Shown: positions 19,145-27,837 of the stretch, one piece after another
How positions within the stretch are numbered: the first letter of the stretch is position 1
How the letters are laid out: every line of letters starts with the position of its first letter
Assembly: GCF_038443385.1 (NCBI RefSeq)
Contig: NZ_CP151726.1
Span: 7,750,001 to 7,814,000, forward strand
DNA length: 64,000 nucleotides
Reading direction: 5' to 3'
Origin: Stieleria varia
GTDB lineage: Bacteria > Planctomycetota > Planctomycetia > Pirellulales > Pirellulaceae
The notes under the pieces: model-generated
Told to the model about the DNA's origin: nothing
What the model saw: only the letters and a program-made list of their open reading frames with translations
Databases searched by the model: none
Made by a program: the position numbers and the translations under genes

Positions 19145-20346
19145 GTCAGTGCACATGGCAACTGACGCTCTGCCTCGCGGTTCTATTCGCATTGCATCAG
19201 ACCGCGTTAGCGCAAACAGACTCGTCACCTGCTCTGTATCCTGGCGAACTGACGATTCAGATGCCGGGTGCGTTGGTCTCGCCCGCATCCGTTCCCACGC
19301 TGAAAGAAATTGCAGCGATGTCTGGTGAGGAGATTCCTCAACCCGTTGCGGTGATCCGAGTTCACTCTGACGCCAACAATCACTACGCGCCGACTTGGTC
19401 TGGCGACGGGACCGCAATCGGATTCCTGCGATCGGATCTGCAAAAGGGAACTCGCAAGGCAGTTCTGCAGCAACCCGGTCAAGCGCCCGTGACAATCTAC
19501 GACGACCGGACGAGCTTTGAAGACATGGTGACGTGGAGCTCTGGACCTCGCAGCCTGATGGTTTTCGAGAGCAACAATGAGCCCAACGGTTCGAACAACG
19601 TTCATCAAACGTCCATCGCTTCCCCGCCACAGAGAATCACTTCTGGCAATGGTGTGATTGAATTCCCCGCGATCCATTCGTCCGGACAGAGTAGCACGTT
19701 GGTGTTCCGTCGCGACCGTGAACTATATCTGGCAACTTACCGACCCGATTCGGCGCTCGCCGAGTCAGTCGATTCAATCGGAGAGGGTGAAGAAGCCCAG
19801 TTGTCGCCCAATGGTCGTTTCATGGCGATCGTACGGCGCAACGAATCCGGAAACGAATATCGATTGGTCATTCGCGAGACGGCAGGAGAGCGTGAGAAAA
19901 CATTGTGTGTGGCAACCGATGCGATCATTCGTAACCCAAGGATTTCGCCCCGTGGAAATGAGATTGCTTTTCATCGACGCGACATTCAAAACAATCGATG
20001 GGCGTTGTGGGTGATTCCGACCTCCGCATCGGAGGGTGACTCTAGTGCACGTGAGTTGCTCGCTGACATTCGCGTGCAGGAAGATTTTCGACACGTCGGT
20101 CCGACCTGGAGCCCTCACTCATCAGGCTTGTGGTGCTTTGCCAACACCAATGCACAAGCACACTATCCGCTCCAATTCGTTCGCGTGTCGGACGCCAGTT
20201 CGTTCACGGTCGAGTATCCCCTGCCGATCACGTCGGCATCCGAAGCCGCGTGCAATCCGGTGGTGCGCCGTCCCGTACTTCTGTTCGCCGGACACACCAG
20301 CAAACCGAGAGACATCTTCGCGATCGTACTGAGTCATCAGCCATGA
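19048..20346 (+). CDS. Secreted TolB/WD40-like beta-propeller protein
   Basis: About 432 aa from ATG 19048. After a hydrophobic signal segment (WQLTLCLAVLFALHQTALAQ) the mature protein has PD40/TolB-type propeller blades: HYAPTWSGDGTAIGFLRSDL, EEAQLSPNGRFMAIVRR, RNPRISPRGNEIAFHRRD and HVGPTWSPHSSGLWCFAN. TolB-like propellers act in the periplasm with TolQR/ExbBD-type systems. The first ~35 codons lie within the inverted repeat, so the true start may be a downstream non-ATG codon, or the insertion may have extended the gene. It overlaps the following gene by ATGA (20343-20346). Confidence 0.82.
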   Translation: MEFARIPFVHRIPLFAGFTTHSSTQDFWRNPLRQCTWQLTLCLAVLFALHQTALAQTDSSPALYPGELTIQMPGALVSPASVPTLKEIAAMSGEEIPQPVAVIRVHSDANNHYAPTWSGDGTAIGFLRSDLQKGTRKAVLQQPGQAPVTIYDDRTSFEDMVTWSSGPRSLMVFESNNEPNGSNNVHQTSIASPPQRITSGNGVIEFPAIHSSGQSSTLVFRRDRELYLATYRPDSALAESVDSIGEGEEAQLSPNGRFMAIVRRNESGNEYRLVIRETAGEREKTLCVATDAIIRNPRISPRGNEIAFHRRDIQNNRWALWVIPTSASEGDSSARELLADIRVQEDFRHVGPTWSPHSSGLWCFANTNAQAHYPLQFVRVSDASSFTVEYPLPITSASEAACNPVVRRPVLLFAGHTSKPRDIFAIVLSHQP

Positions 20347-21866
20347 GCGGACGCTTGACTCGTATCGTTTTGACAGCGTACCTGTTCATTGTGGCGAGTG
20401 GCCTCGATGCAGCGCAGCCGTTGCGTGAGCAGTTATTGGATGTGATCGCCTATCACCGAATCCAATTCTCGGGTAGCGAGTTGGCCCGACGCACCTACAC
20501 GCTGTACGAAGATCAGTTTCATCGCATGAATGAAACTGAAAAGGCTGCCATTGCGGGCTGTTTTGCCACGCTGTCTGCGTTGGAGTTGAGGGACTGGACG
20601 ACAGTCGCGGAATGCTTGTCGGATTCACCAGACAAACAGAAAGCCTGGCTAAGCGATTTCAAGTCGATGCCATCTGACTCACTTCACAATGCTCGAGAAG
20701 AACTGATTTCTCGAATCAACGCCCTGCTTGGTGAAATGGACTCCGATCAATGGGACTCTAGTCTCGGCGCCGACCACGGCCCAGATGACAACTTGTTCGA
20801 CGCAGGCGTTACAATTCGTGTGGCAGGAAAAGTTGACTTTGACTATCGATTCATCGATCCCGGTGTTTTTCGTTTCGCCGCTGAGTCACAGACACACCAA
20901 TTGTTGTCCTTGGTCGACGATACGAGCGATGTGGAATCGTTGCTGGTTCGCTTGTGGTGTGAACGGTTGATGGAGGACACCGAATCGGCAGCAGACACCA
21001 CAGACCAGATCGTTCAACTGGCGACCGCTGGCAAACTGTCGGCGTCTCAAAAGGAAGAATGGCAGTACTTGCTCGCCACGCTGGCCGAGTTGCGAGGTGA
21101 ATCGGACTCCGTTGAAACATTTTTGGAGTCCCGATTGGAAAAGTCACCAGAGGGCGTCTGGGCTCATCGTGCGTTGGGGCTTTTGTCGCTCAAACCAGAC
21201 CAGCGACTTTCGATCCTGCAAAATTCGGCCAGCCGGTACGCGGAAGGTGCCCATCCGCTGTCCCATCAGGTATTGTCCAATCGGCCGGAGCAAACCAGTG
21301 CGGTCCTGGATCGATACTGGGAGATTGCCTGGGCTCATCGTCGCGTCGACGTTCGTGACCATCGATCGTCGGCATCCGAAACAGACACGCCTGTATCTCG
21401 ACAATCAACTCGGCAATCCGCTCAAGACGCGTATCGATTGATTTCCGAATTGATGTCGCCGACCGTACTCGAATCATGGCGACCCATCGACCTGCTGCGG
21501 ATCGCGTTGCTCATGGATGCTACAGCCGCGGTCGGCGACACCGAGACTTGGCAGTTGTACATCGATGAATCCTTGAGAGAAAAGCATCCGATACTCAACC
21601 CGCTGACGCGACTTTCCAGAGACTTCTCGGGACTTCGCCGCACGACATCGACGTCGGGTGAAATCGAATCCTTGCAACCCGATCACTCCGAAACACTGGT
21701 GACCCTGCTTTGGGGCAACGGGCAGACGGTCACGGTAGCAGATGCTGCGACTCCCGTTGCTCCGGAAACCTCGCGGTCTCGATGGATCTATGCCAGCGTG
21801 GTTCTGGCCGGACTTTGTCTCATTGCGATGTTCGTGCTGCGTTCGATGAGGAGACGTACCAGATGA
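20343..21866 (+). CDS. Periplasmic TPR-like protein with C-terminal membrane anchor
   Basis: 507 aa. A signal peptide (LTRIVLTAYLFIVASGLDA) is followed by a long helical region with TPR-like periodicity, for example QDAYRLISELMSPTVLESW. A membrane helix near 475-497 (WIYASVVLAGLCLIAMFVL) and a basic tail end the protein, giving a periplasmic body anchored by its C-terminus. I recognise no enzymatic motif. Both ends of the gene show ATGA overlaps with neighbours, so it belongs firmly to the same translational series. Confidence 0.75.
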   Translation: MSGRLTRIVLTAYLFIVASGLDAAQPLREQLLDVIAYHRIQFSGSELARRTYTLYEDQFHRMNETEKAAIAGCFATLSALELRDWTTVAECLSDSPDKQKAWLSDFKSMPSDSLHNAREELISRINALLGEMDSDQWDSSLGADHGPDDNLFDAGVTIRVAGKVDFDYRFIDPGVFRFAAESQTHQLLSLVDDTSDVESLLVRLWCERLMEDTESAADTTDQIVQLATAGKLSASQKEEWQYLLATLAELRGESDSVETFLESRLEKSPEGVWAHRALGLLSLKPDQRLSILQNSASRYAEGAHPLSHQVLSNRPEQTSAVLDRYWEIAWAHRRVDVRDHRSSASETDTPVSRQSTRQSAQDAYRLISELMSPTVLESWRPIDLLRIALLMDATAAVGDTETWQLYIDESLREKHPILNPLTRLSRDFSGLRRTTSTSGEIESLQPDHSETLVTLLWGNGQTVTVADAATPVAPETSRSRWIYASVVLAGLCLIAMFVLRSMRRRTR

Positions 21867-23380
21867 GCATGACATTGTGCCGAAACTGCAACACTCCCTT
21901 TGAGTTAGCACCGTCAGCCGACGGAACGCTGAGTTGCCCAAAATGCGGCAAGCGATACCGTGTGGCGGCGGAGCACAAATCGCCATCACAATCAAGCACA
22001 ACGGCCGATCCAGTTCCCAGTGAACCCGACGGCGCGAGCGACCAGAATTGGAACGTTGAATTGCCAACCACCGCATCGTCTCAGCCCGACCATGCCGGCC
22101 CTGGGTTCGCTCCATTGGCGAAGGTGCAAACGCCGATGGTTCAGATCGACATCAGCGACTCGTCCTCTGATGCCGCGAAATCGCGAACGTGGATTCCCAT
22201 CGCCATTGGTGCTGCCGTGTTGACTGGTGCGCTATTGATCGGTTGGCTGGCATTGAGGAGTTCCAACTCAAATTCGGTTGCGGAAAAGGACTCGCAGGCG
22301 GACCAGCGTTCTGCTGCTTCGGTCGATCGCGACCGCGAAGCCCAAGACGTCGGCGCGGATTCTGGAGTCTTGGACCTCAGCGATTTGACCGCACTGGATT
22401 CCCTGGAAACCCTCGGAGCCGATGCGACGGACACGACATCGCAGAGAGATACCTCCGGCAACGCTTATCGCTGGCCGGCGGACGTTTCCCTGATGCAGAT
22501 TCCCGCTGGACAAATCGCGACTTTAGATGGTGTGATTCAAACGGAATTGACCGACACAGGATTTGGCGCGATCACATTGCTGCTGCCGACGCCTCCGGGA
22601 ACGCATCAACTGCAAACCAGCAGCGAACAATCGGGGCGTGAGGTTCGATCCAGCGGATTCTTGGCGTATTATCAACAGCAACGAAAGCGATTTGCTGGCG
22701 TGGAAGGGCTGGACTTAGAGAAACTCTCCGTTGAGTATGTGAAGGAGCGCGGATGGTTTCGCGAGCCGATTCTACCGCACTTGATTGGTGACGCGTATTG
22801 GCAACAAGGCGAGACCGACTCGGCTGTCAGATTTTGGCAAGCAGCCGTCCGCGTGTCGCCCGGATTTGCACCATCGCACCTGAATCTCGCCTACGCCGCG
22901 TCCCAGTCTGGTGAGAGCGCCGTGGCCGTCCGTGAACTGCACCATGCGTCGGCCTTGAACGTCCAGGACACGTACTCAATTTCCACACACCTCATTCGAC
23001 TTCAGCGAGACTTAGAATCAGAGAGTGTCACGATCGGCAGCATGCGATACTCACCGCTGGACTATCTGCCCAGTTTCCCATCTGACACCAAGTCTCAACG
23101 TGTTTTGGATGTTTTGCTGACACTGAGAGACTTGGCCACCTCATCGGAGGACAAAGCCGCATGTATCAACAACATTGGCGTCTATCTGCAACATGAACTC
23201 AAACAACCCGGAGCTGCCGTCAACTACTTTTTGCAAGCCCGTCAGGAATTCAATCCCGACAATGCTGCCAGCGAATCGTTTGTATTAAAAACGATCCTGA
23301 ACAACTTAAGTGAAAGCGCCGAGACTGCGGGATTCGCAGACGCAACGCTATATCGCCGGCTCGCAGTACAATCCCCATAG
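21863..23380 (+). CDS. Zinc-ribbon, transmembrane and TPR protein
   Basis: 505 aa. The N-terminus is a zinc ribbon (C-R-N-C near residue 6 and C-P-K-C near 25), similar to MJ0042-type zinc-finger domains. A disordered linker and a membrane helix (about 110-132, WIPIAIGAAVLTGALLIGWLAL) follow, then a TPR-like periplasmic region (HLIGDAYWQQGETDSAVRFWQAAVRVSP near 310-360). MJ0042-type zinc ribbons joined to a membrane helix occur in delta-proteobacteria and planctomycetes, commonly as possible regulatory or assembly proteins. It begins in an ATGA overlap. A 117-bp gap then precedes the ABC binding-protein gene. Confidence 0.78.
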   Translation: MSMTLCRNCNTPFELAPSADGTLSCPKCGKRYRVAAEHKSPSQSSTTADPVPSEPDGASDQNWNVELPTTASSQPDHAGPGFAPLAKVQTPMVQIDISDSSSDAAKSRTWIPIAIGAAVLTGALLIGWLALRSSNSNSVAEKDSQADQRSAASVDRDREAQDVGADSGVLDLSDLTALDSLETLGADATDTTSQRDTSGNAYRWPADVSLMQIPAGQIATLDGVIQTELTDTGFGAITLLLPTPPGTHQLQTSSEQSGREVRSSGFLAYYQQQRKRFAGVEGLDLEKLSVEYVKERGWFREPILPHLIGDAYWQQGETDSAVRFWQAAVRVSPGFAPSHLNLAYAASQSGESAVAVRELHHASALNVQDTYSISTHLIRLQRDLESESVTIGSMRYSPLDYLPSFPSDTKSQRVLDVLLTLRDLATSSEDKAACINNIGVYLQHELKQPGAAVNYFLQARQEFNPDNAASESFVLKTILNNLSESAETAGFADATLYRRLAVQSP

Positions 23381-23497
23381 ACACCGATTGATAATTCATC
23401 GTCATTGACCCGAATGCCCACTGGACCTTATTCATCGACGCATCGCTCACCGTGTTGCGGAACACTCCGCGACGGACGATCGGGTGCTGCGCAGTTA

Positions 23498-25906
23498 ATG
23501 AGTCGCGCATCGGGCACGCGCGTTTTCATTCTGTGGCTGTTGGTGGTCTTGGCGTGTGTCTGCGGCTTTGGATTCAGCGTTGCCGTTGGCCAAAATCCAA
23601 CTCCCAAGCGTCCTCCGCTGGTGACGATCCATCCCAAAACCAAGGAGATCACCGTCACCGTTTACGATATCATCCTTTTGGCTGATCGCACGGAACTCTA
23701 CGCAAACCCGATTTGGTCTGACCAGGACAGACGTCCGTCGAACTATCGGATCCGGGATCAAATCATTTATACGCCCTACGATCGTAAGGAAGGCGGTATC
23801 GGCTTTTCCACGGATCGAATTCACAGCATCACCTACTGGGAATCGCTCGCCGAAGTCGAAGCACTCGGCCGCATGCGGTCGGGAGACTATCGCGTGGCCG
23901 ATGCGATTGTCAAGAAAATGGAACAGTTCAACTCCGATTGGTCCACCGTGGATCAGTTGCGGGCGCGGATCGAAACGCGACGCAGCATCTACAAGATTCA
24001 ATCCCAACAGAAGGTTGCGGAGGGATTGGCGGAGTTGGAAAAACTGCATGCTCGTTTCAGCAAGGATCCCTTCATCGAAGATGCGTTTACAGATGTGCTG
24101 ATCCAGTTGGCGACCGATGCATTGGACTCCGAGGATGCGGACCAGGCCGACGGATATCTCGCCAAGGGAGAGACGCTGTTTCCGGACAACAAAAAACTGC
24201 TCGAGACTCGCAGGCAATGGCAAGCGGAGGCGGTACGGTTGGTCGCTGCAGCAGAGCAAAGCCAACTGACCAACAGTGGGCAAGCCATTGCAAAGGCTCA
24301 ACGCGCCGTTCGGCTGACCAACGATCCCGATTTGAGGCGACGCGGACGGATCGTCATCCGCAATGCGGAAGGCTTGATCCTGGCGAGTTACGAAGACCCT
24401 GGCGTGTTTGAGCCGATCAATGCAACGCGACCTGTGGAACGCCAGATCGTCCATCTGATGCATGACTTTCTGATGACACGCGACGAGACAGGAACTCGCT
24501 ATGGCAGGACGCCACTTGTTTCGCGGATCCAGCCGAGAAACCTAGATCAACAGTACATCGTCGACTTGACCCCAGGGTTGAAATTCTCCAACGGTTCACC
24601 GATCACCGCTGCCGACGTGGTGGAAACGATTGAATTACTGCGAAACCCTGCGGGAGAAGCGTTTGATGCAGAGTGGGCTCGATTCATCACCGGAGCCAGT
24701 CAAACGTCACCCTTTACCGTCAAACTCGATGTCAACCCGCATCCACGTCCCGATTCATTGCTCTACTTGCCAGTCCTGTATCGTGGCGCTTTCGGCGAGT
24801 TGCCCCAGCGGGGAGATGAGGCGTCCAGAAGTCCCGCTGCCGTTTCGGGCCCATACCGACTGAGCACGGTTGATGGGAGCGATGTCCAACTGGTCGCCAA
24901 TTCACAGTTTCGCAGCCCGATGCAGATCGGAAAGATCAAGTTCAAAAGGTATGTGAAACGGGGGACTGGTCATGCCGTGAATGATCTCTTGCAAGAACGC
25001 ATTCACGTCATCTCAGACCCGTCGCCTTCTCAACTGGCTCAGATACGCAATTCGCGAACCCGTTTCGAAACGCGTCGCATCGAGCCAAATAGTGTCTGGG
25101 TGCTGGCTGTCAATCATGGCCGCGCCTTGTTTGGTGACAAGTTAAACCCGAGTGGTCCTGGCGCGGCCCGAGATCTTCGCCGCGCAGCATCGCTTGCCAT
25201 CGATCGACAGGGCATCTTGGATCAGTACTTTAATCTTGGCGGACGAGGACAAATGTCGCACGCGGTGGTCAGCGGCCCCTTTCCACGACAGTCCAAAGCC
25301 TACGATCTGACGTTCCCCAAACCGACCCAACAGGTCGATGCTGCGCGGTCGTTAGTCAGTCGATATCAAACGCAGGTGAGTCAACGAAAACTGGTTTTGA
25401 AGTTTGCCGATCATGGCGATGTCGTTGAGTCGGCCATGGCGCAGGTCAAGCGCGATCTGGAAGCAGTGGGTTTCGAAGTCGACTTGCAGAAACGACCCAA
25501 CAATGCATTTCTCCGAGAACTGCGCAATGGTTCGTTTGACTTGGCCTATTACTGCATCGAACACGACAACGTGCTCTTTAACATCGCCAATCTGTTTGAC
25601 GCCGCCCCGACCGCACTTGGCGAAGGCGGCAATTTCATGAACTACAACAATCAAACGCTTTCTCAATCCTTTGAAGATCTGAGAACCAGCAAAGTATCCG
25701 ATGAGATCTGGGCGATTCAAAACAAAATCCATCGTTTCATTGGCACCGAAGCGGTTGTCATTCCACTGTGGCAGTTGGATACCTTTATCGCCTACACCAG
25801 ACGGCTCGTTGCCCGCACCACCGAAGGCGAAGGTGCACTGCCGTTGGACGGGACGCACTTTTTCCGCGATGTGGAACAGTGGTACCTCAAGCCGCAAACG
25901 AACTAG
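23498..25906 (+). CDS. ABC importer solute-binding protein with long N-terminal extension
   Basis: 802 aa. ATG 23498 is chosen because a good signal peptide follows (TRVFILWLLVVLACVCGFGFSVAVG). Residues about 300-790 are an SBP_bac_5 (DppA/OppA-type) periplasmic binding domain: FSNGSPITAADVVETIELL, RDLRRAASLAIDRQGILDQYF, RQVGFEV-type KRDLEAVGFEVDLQ and the C-terminal AVVIPLWQLDTFIAY. Residues about 45-300 are additional helical sequence (EALGRMRSGDYRVADAIVKKMEQ) with TPR-like character, absent from classical DppA proteins of ~530 aa. It is followed 8 bp later by the fused permease. The ligand (peptide, oligosaccharide or nickel chelate) cannot be told from sequence. Confidence 0.88.
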   Translation: MSRASGTRVFILWLLVVLACVCGFGFSVAVGQNPTPKRPPLVTIHPKTKEITVTVYDIILLADRTELYANPIWSDQDRRPSNYRIRDQIIYTPYDRKEGGIGFSTDRIHSITYWESLAEVEALGRMRSGDYRVADAIVKKMEQFNSDWSTVDQLRARIETRRSIYKIQSQQKVAEGLAELEKLHARFSKDPFIEDAFTDVLIQLATDALDSEDADQADGYLAKGETLFPDNKKLLETRRQWQAEAVRLVAAAEQSQLTNSGQAIAKAQRAVRLTNDPDLRRRGRIVIRNAEGLILASYEDPGVFEPINATRPVERQIVHLMHDFLMTRDETGTRYGRTPLVSRIQPRNLDQQYIVDLTPGLKFSNGSPITAADVVETIELLRNPAGEAFDAEWARFITGASQTSPFTVKLDVNPHPRPDSLLYLPVLYRGAFGELPQRGDEASRSPAAVSGPYRLSTVDGSDVQLVANSQFRSPMQIGKIKFKRYVKRGTGHAVNDLLQERIHVISDPSPSQLAQIRNSRTRFETRRIEPNSVWVLAVNHGRALFGDKLNPSGPGAARDLRRAASLAIDRQGILDQYFNLGGRGQMSHAVVSGPFPRQSKAYDLTFPKPTQQVDAARSLVSRYQTQVSQRKLVLKFADHGDVVESAMAQVKRDLEAVGFEVDLQKRPNNAFLRELRNGSFDLAYYCIEHDNVLFNIANLFDAAPTALGEGGNFMNYNNQTLSQSFEDLRTSKVSDEIWAIQNKIHRFIGTEAVVIPLWQLDTFIAYTRRLVARTTEGEGALPLDGTHFFRDVEQWYLKPQTN

Positions 25907-25914
25907 CTCGCTCC

Positions 25915-27837
25915 ATGAAAAGATGGCCAAGTCGATTCGCACTGGAAATTCTGCGTTTCCTTGCGCTGCTGGTCTTGGTCTCGCTCGCTGCCTCCGTGCT
26001 CGGCATGCTGGTCACGGACAGCAGTTTTTTGGGGTTCTATCGCGACCTGCATCGGGATCGTGACGGAGTGTCGATCGGGCCGCAGTTCTATCGCGCGGCG
26101 ATGGAAACCGTGCCGATCTTGGCATTGGCAATCGTGATGATTGCATCCGGTGCGATGGTGTTGGGACGACTGGAGGATCACCCCATGCTGGGTTGGATCA
26201 AAGTCGTGGTGTTGTCGGTCAGCGCCCTGCCATCTTTCTTGTTGCCGTTTCTGCCATCTCTACTGTCGCCCGATCACGCTTTTCAGGGCATGCCCAGCGG
26301 AGGCGTTTGGCTGCCAGCGGTTTGCCTCGCGTTGGGAGATTGCAACCTGTCGACAGTGTCCTCCCGGTTCCGCGAAAGCCTGCGGTCGCAGCATGCGATG
26401 CCCCACATCCAGACCCTTCAAACCCTGGGGCTGAGCGTTTGGAGATTCACTTGGCCTCAAGCTTGTGTCGCCTTGTTGTTTTCGCTCACCGGGCGGATTC
26501 CGCATTTGATCGGTGGCGTGGTTGCGCTGGAATTGTTGTTCAACATCCCAGGCATCGGAATCACCGCCTACCAATCGGTCTCCGAAACGCCTGCCGACTT
26601 GCATTGGTTCTTTTGGATTTGCATCTTCTGCGTCACCTTGCGATCCGCGTTTCGATGGCTGGGAATGCTTGCGCACGCCAGATGGATTCCCGAGCGGATT
26701 GAGCATGATATGGAGGAGGAAGACGCCCAGTACGATCCCATTGGCAACGCGACGACTGACGTAAGTCAACGCACCGAGTCGACTTCTATCCTTGCTGCCC
26801 CAGTTGAGGCCGATCTGGATGGCCAATCGCATTCAGCACTTTCCTCCGACTTGCAGTCCGATATTGCGGTCACAACTTCATCTGGAACGTTTCTGGGGAA
26901 CTTGGTGCGCAACACACTCTATTACAGTCGGCTTCGTCCGGCCAACAGGTTCAACATGGCCTACGCTGGGTTGGCCAGTATTGTGTTGGCGATGCTAGTG
27001 ATGGTTTGCTGGATGTACGGAGACGTACCGCCTGACGGATCGTTTTTGGATCCTGGACAGGAGCATTGGTTCGGAACCGATTTGGCAGGGCTGGATGTTC
27101 TGTCGTCGATTCGGACGGGTATGAATCAAATGATCGTGCCAACGCTGTTGGCGATCGCGTGCGCGGCCTCTTGGACTCCCTGTTCTCTCTTGTCGTTGCA
27201 TCGCTGGGTTCGTTCACGATGGATCAGACGCGGTGTTTTTCTTGCAGACCAGTTTTGTTTGTTGATGGCGGAGTTCATCGAGTCGTTGCCCAAGCTACTG
27301 GTTCTGTTAGCGGGATTCAGTGTGATGGCTGGCGAAGTCATTGATGCGACGATACTGGGTGTCGATTTTTCGATCAACACGATGGTGATCCGGCTGTTCG
27401 TTTTGATAGGGCTGCTGCATGCACCGCAGGTCTATCAGGCGGTACGAGACGAGCTTGAATCAATCAACCATGCCGTCTATGTCGAAGCCTCGTTGATGAC
27501 ACGAATGACGTGGCGTCAAATGATTTTTCGAATGGTTTTGCAGAATCACTGCCTGCCGGTGTTGTTGATCCAGTGCGCGGCCGTCATCGCTGGCGTCTTG
27601 CACTATGATGCCGTGTTGGGGCTGCTGGGGGTCCGTGGACGAGGCGTGATCTTTACTTGGGGCAGCCAACTTGGCATGGGAATGGAGGCCTTTATGAACT
27701 GGGCGCCCATGGATTGGTTCAATCGTTGGATTCTGGGGATTCCGTTCTTGTACGTCTGGTTGGGCATCGTTGTGTTTTGGTTGCTTGTCGAGTCACTCAA
27801 GACAACGGTGGGGGGATATGTCTATCGCCTTCGATGA
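25915..27837 (+). CDS. Fused DppB-DppC-type ABC importer permease
   Basis: 640 aa. Two binding-protein-dependent permease domains sit in one chain. The first (about 1-260) has six or so helices and the EAA-like loop HAMPHIQTLQTLGLSVWRFTWPQA. A hydrophilic cytoplasmic linker follows (about 265-345, rich in Asp, Glu and Ser). The second domain (about 345-640) has the second EAA-like loop DELESINHAVYVEASLMTRMTWRQMIFRMVLQN. In classical Opp/Dpp systems these are two genes. ATG 25915 follows the binding-protein stop by 8 bp. The 3' end overlaps the ATPase gene by 20 bp. Confidence 0.9.
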   Translation: MKRWPSRFALEILRFLALLVLVSLAASVLGMLVTDSSFLGFYRDLHRDRDGVSIGPQFYRAAMETVPILALAIVMIASGAMVLGRLEDHPMLGWIKVVVLSVSALPSFLLPFLPSLLSPDHAFQGMPSGGVWLPAVCLALGDCNLSTVSSRFRESLRSQHAMPHIQTLQTLGLSVWRFTWPQACVALLFSLTGRIPHLIGGVVALELLFNIPGIGITAYQSVSETPADLHWFFWICIFCVTLRSAFRWLGMLAHARWIPERIEHDMEEEDAQYDPIGNATTDVSQRTESTSILAAPVEADLDGQSHSALSSDLQSDIAVTTSSGTFLGNLVRNTLYYSRLRPANRFNMAYAGLASIVLAMLVMVCWMYGDVPPDGSFLDPGQEHWFGTDLAGLDVLSSIRTGMNQMIVPTLLAIACAASWTPCSLLSLHRWVRSRWIRRGVFLADQFCLLMAEFIESLPKLLVLLAGFSVMAGEVIDATILGVDFSINTMVIRLFVLIGLLHAPQVYQAVRDELESINHAVYVEASLMTRMTWRQMIFRMVLQNHCLPVLLIQCAAVIAGVLHYDAVLGLLGVRGRGVIFTWGSQLGMGMEAFMNWAPMDWFNRWILGIPFLYVWLGIVVFWLLVESLKTTVGGYVYRLR

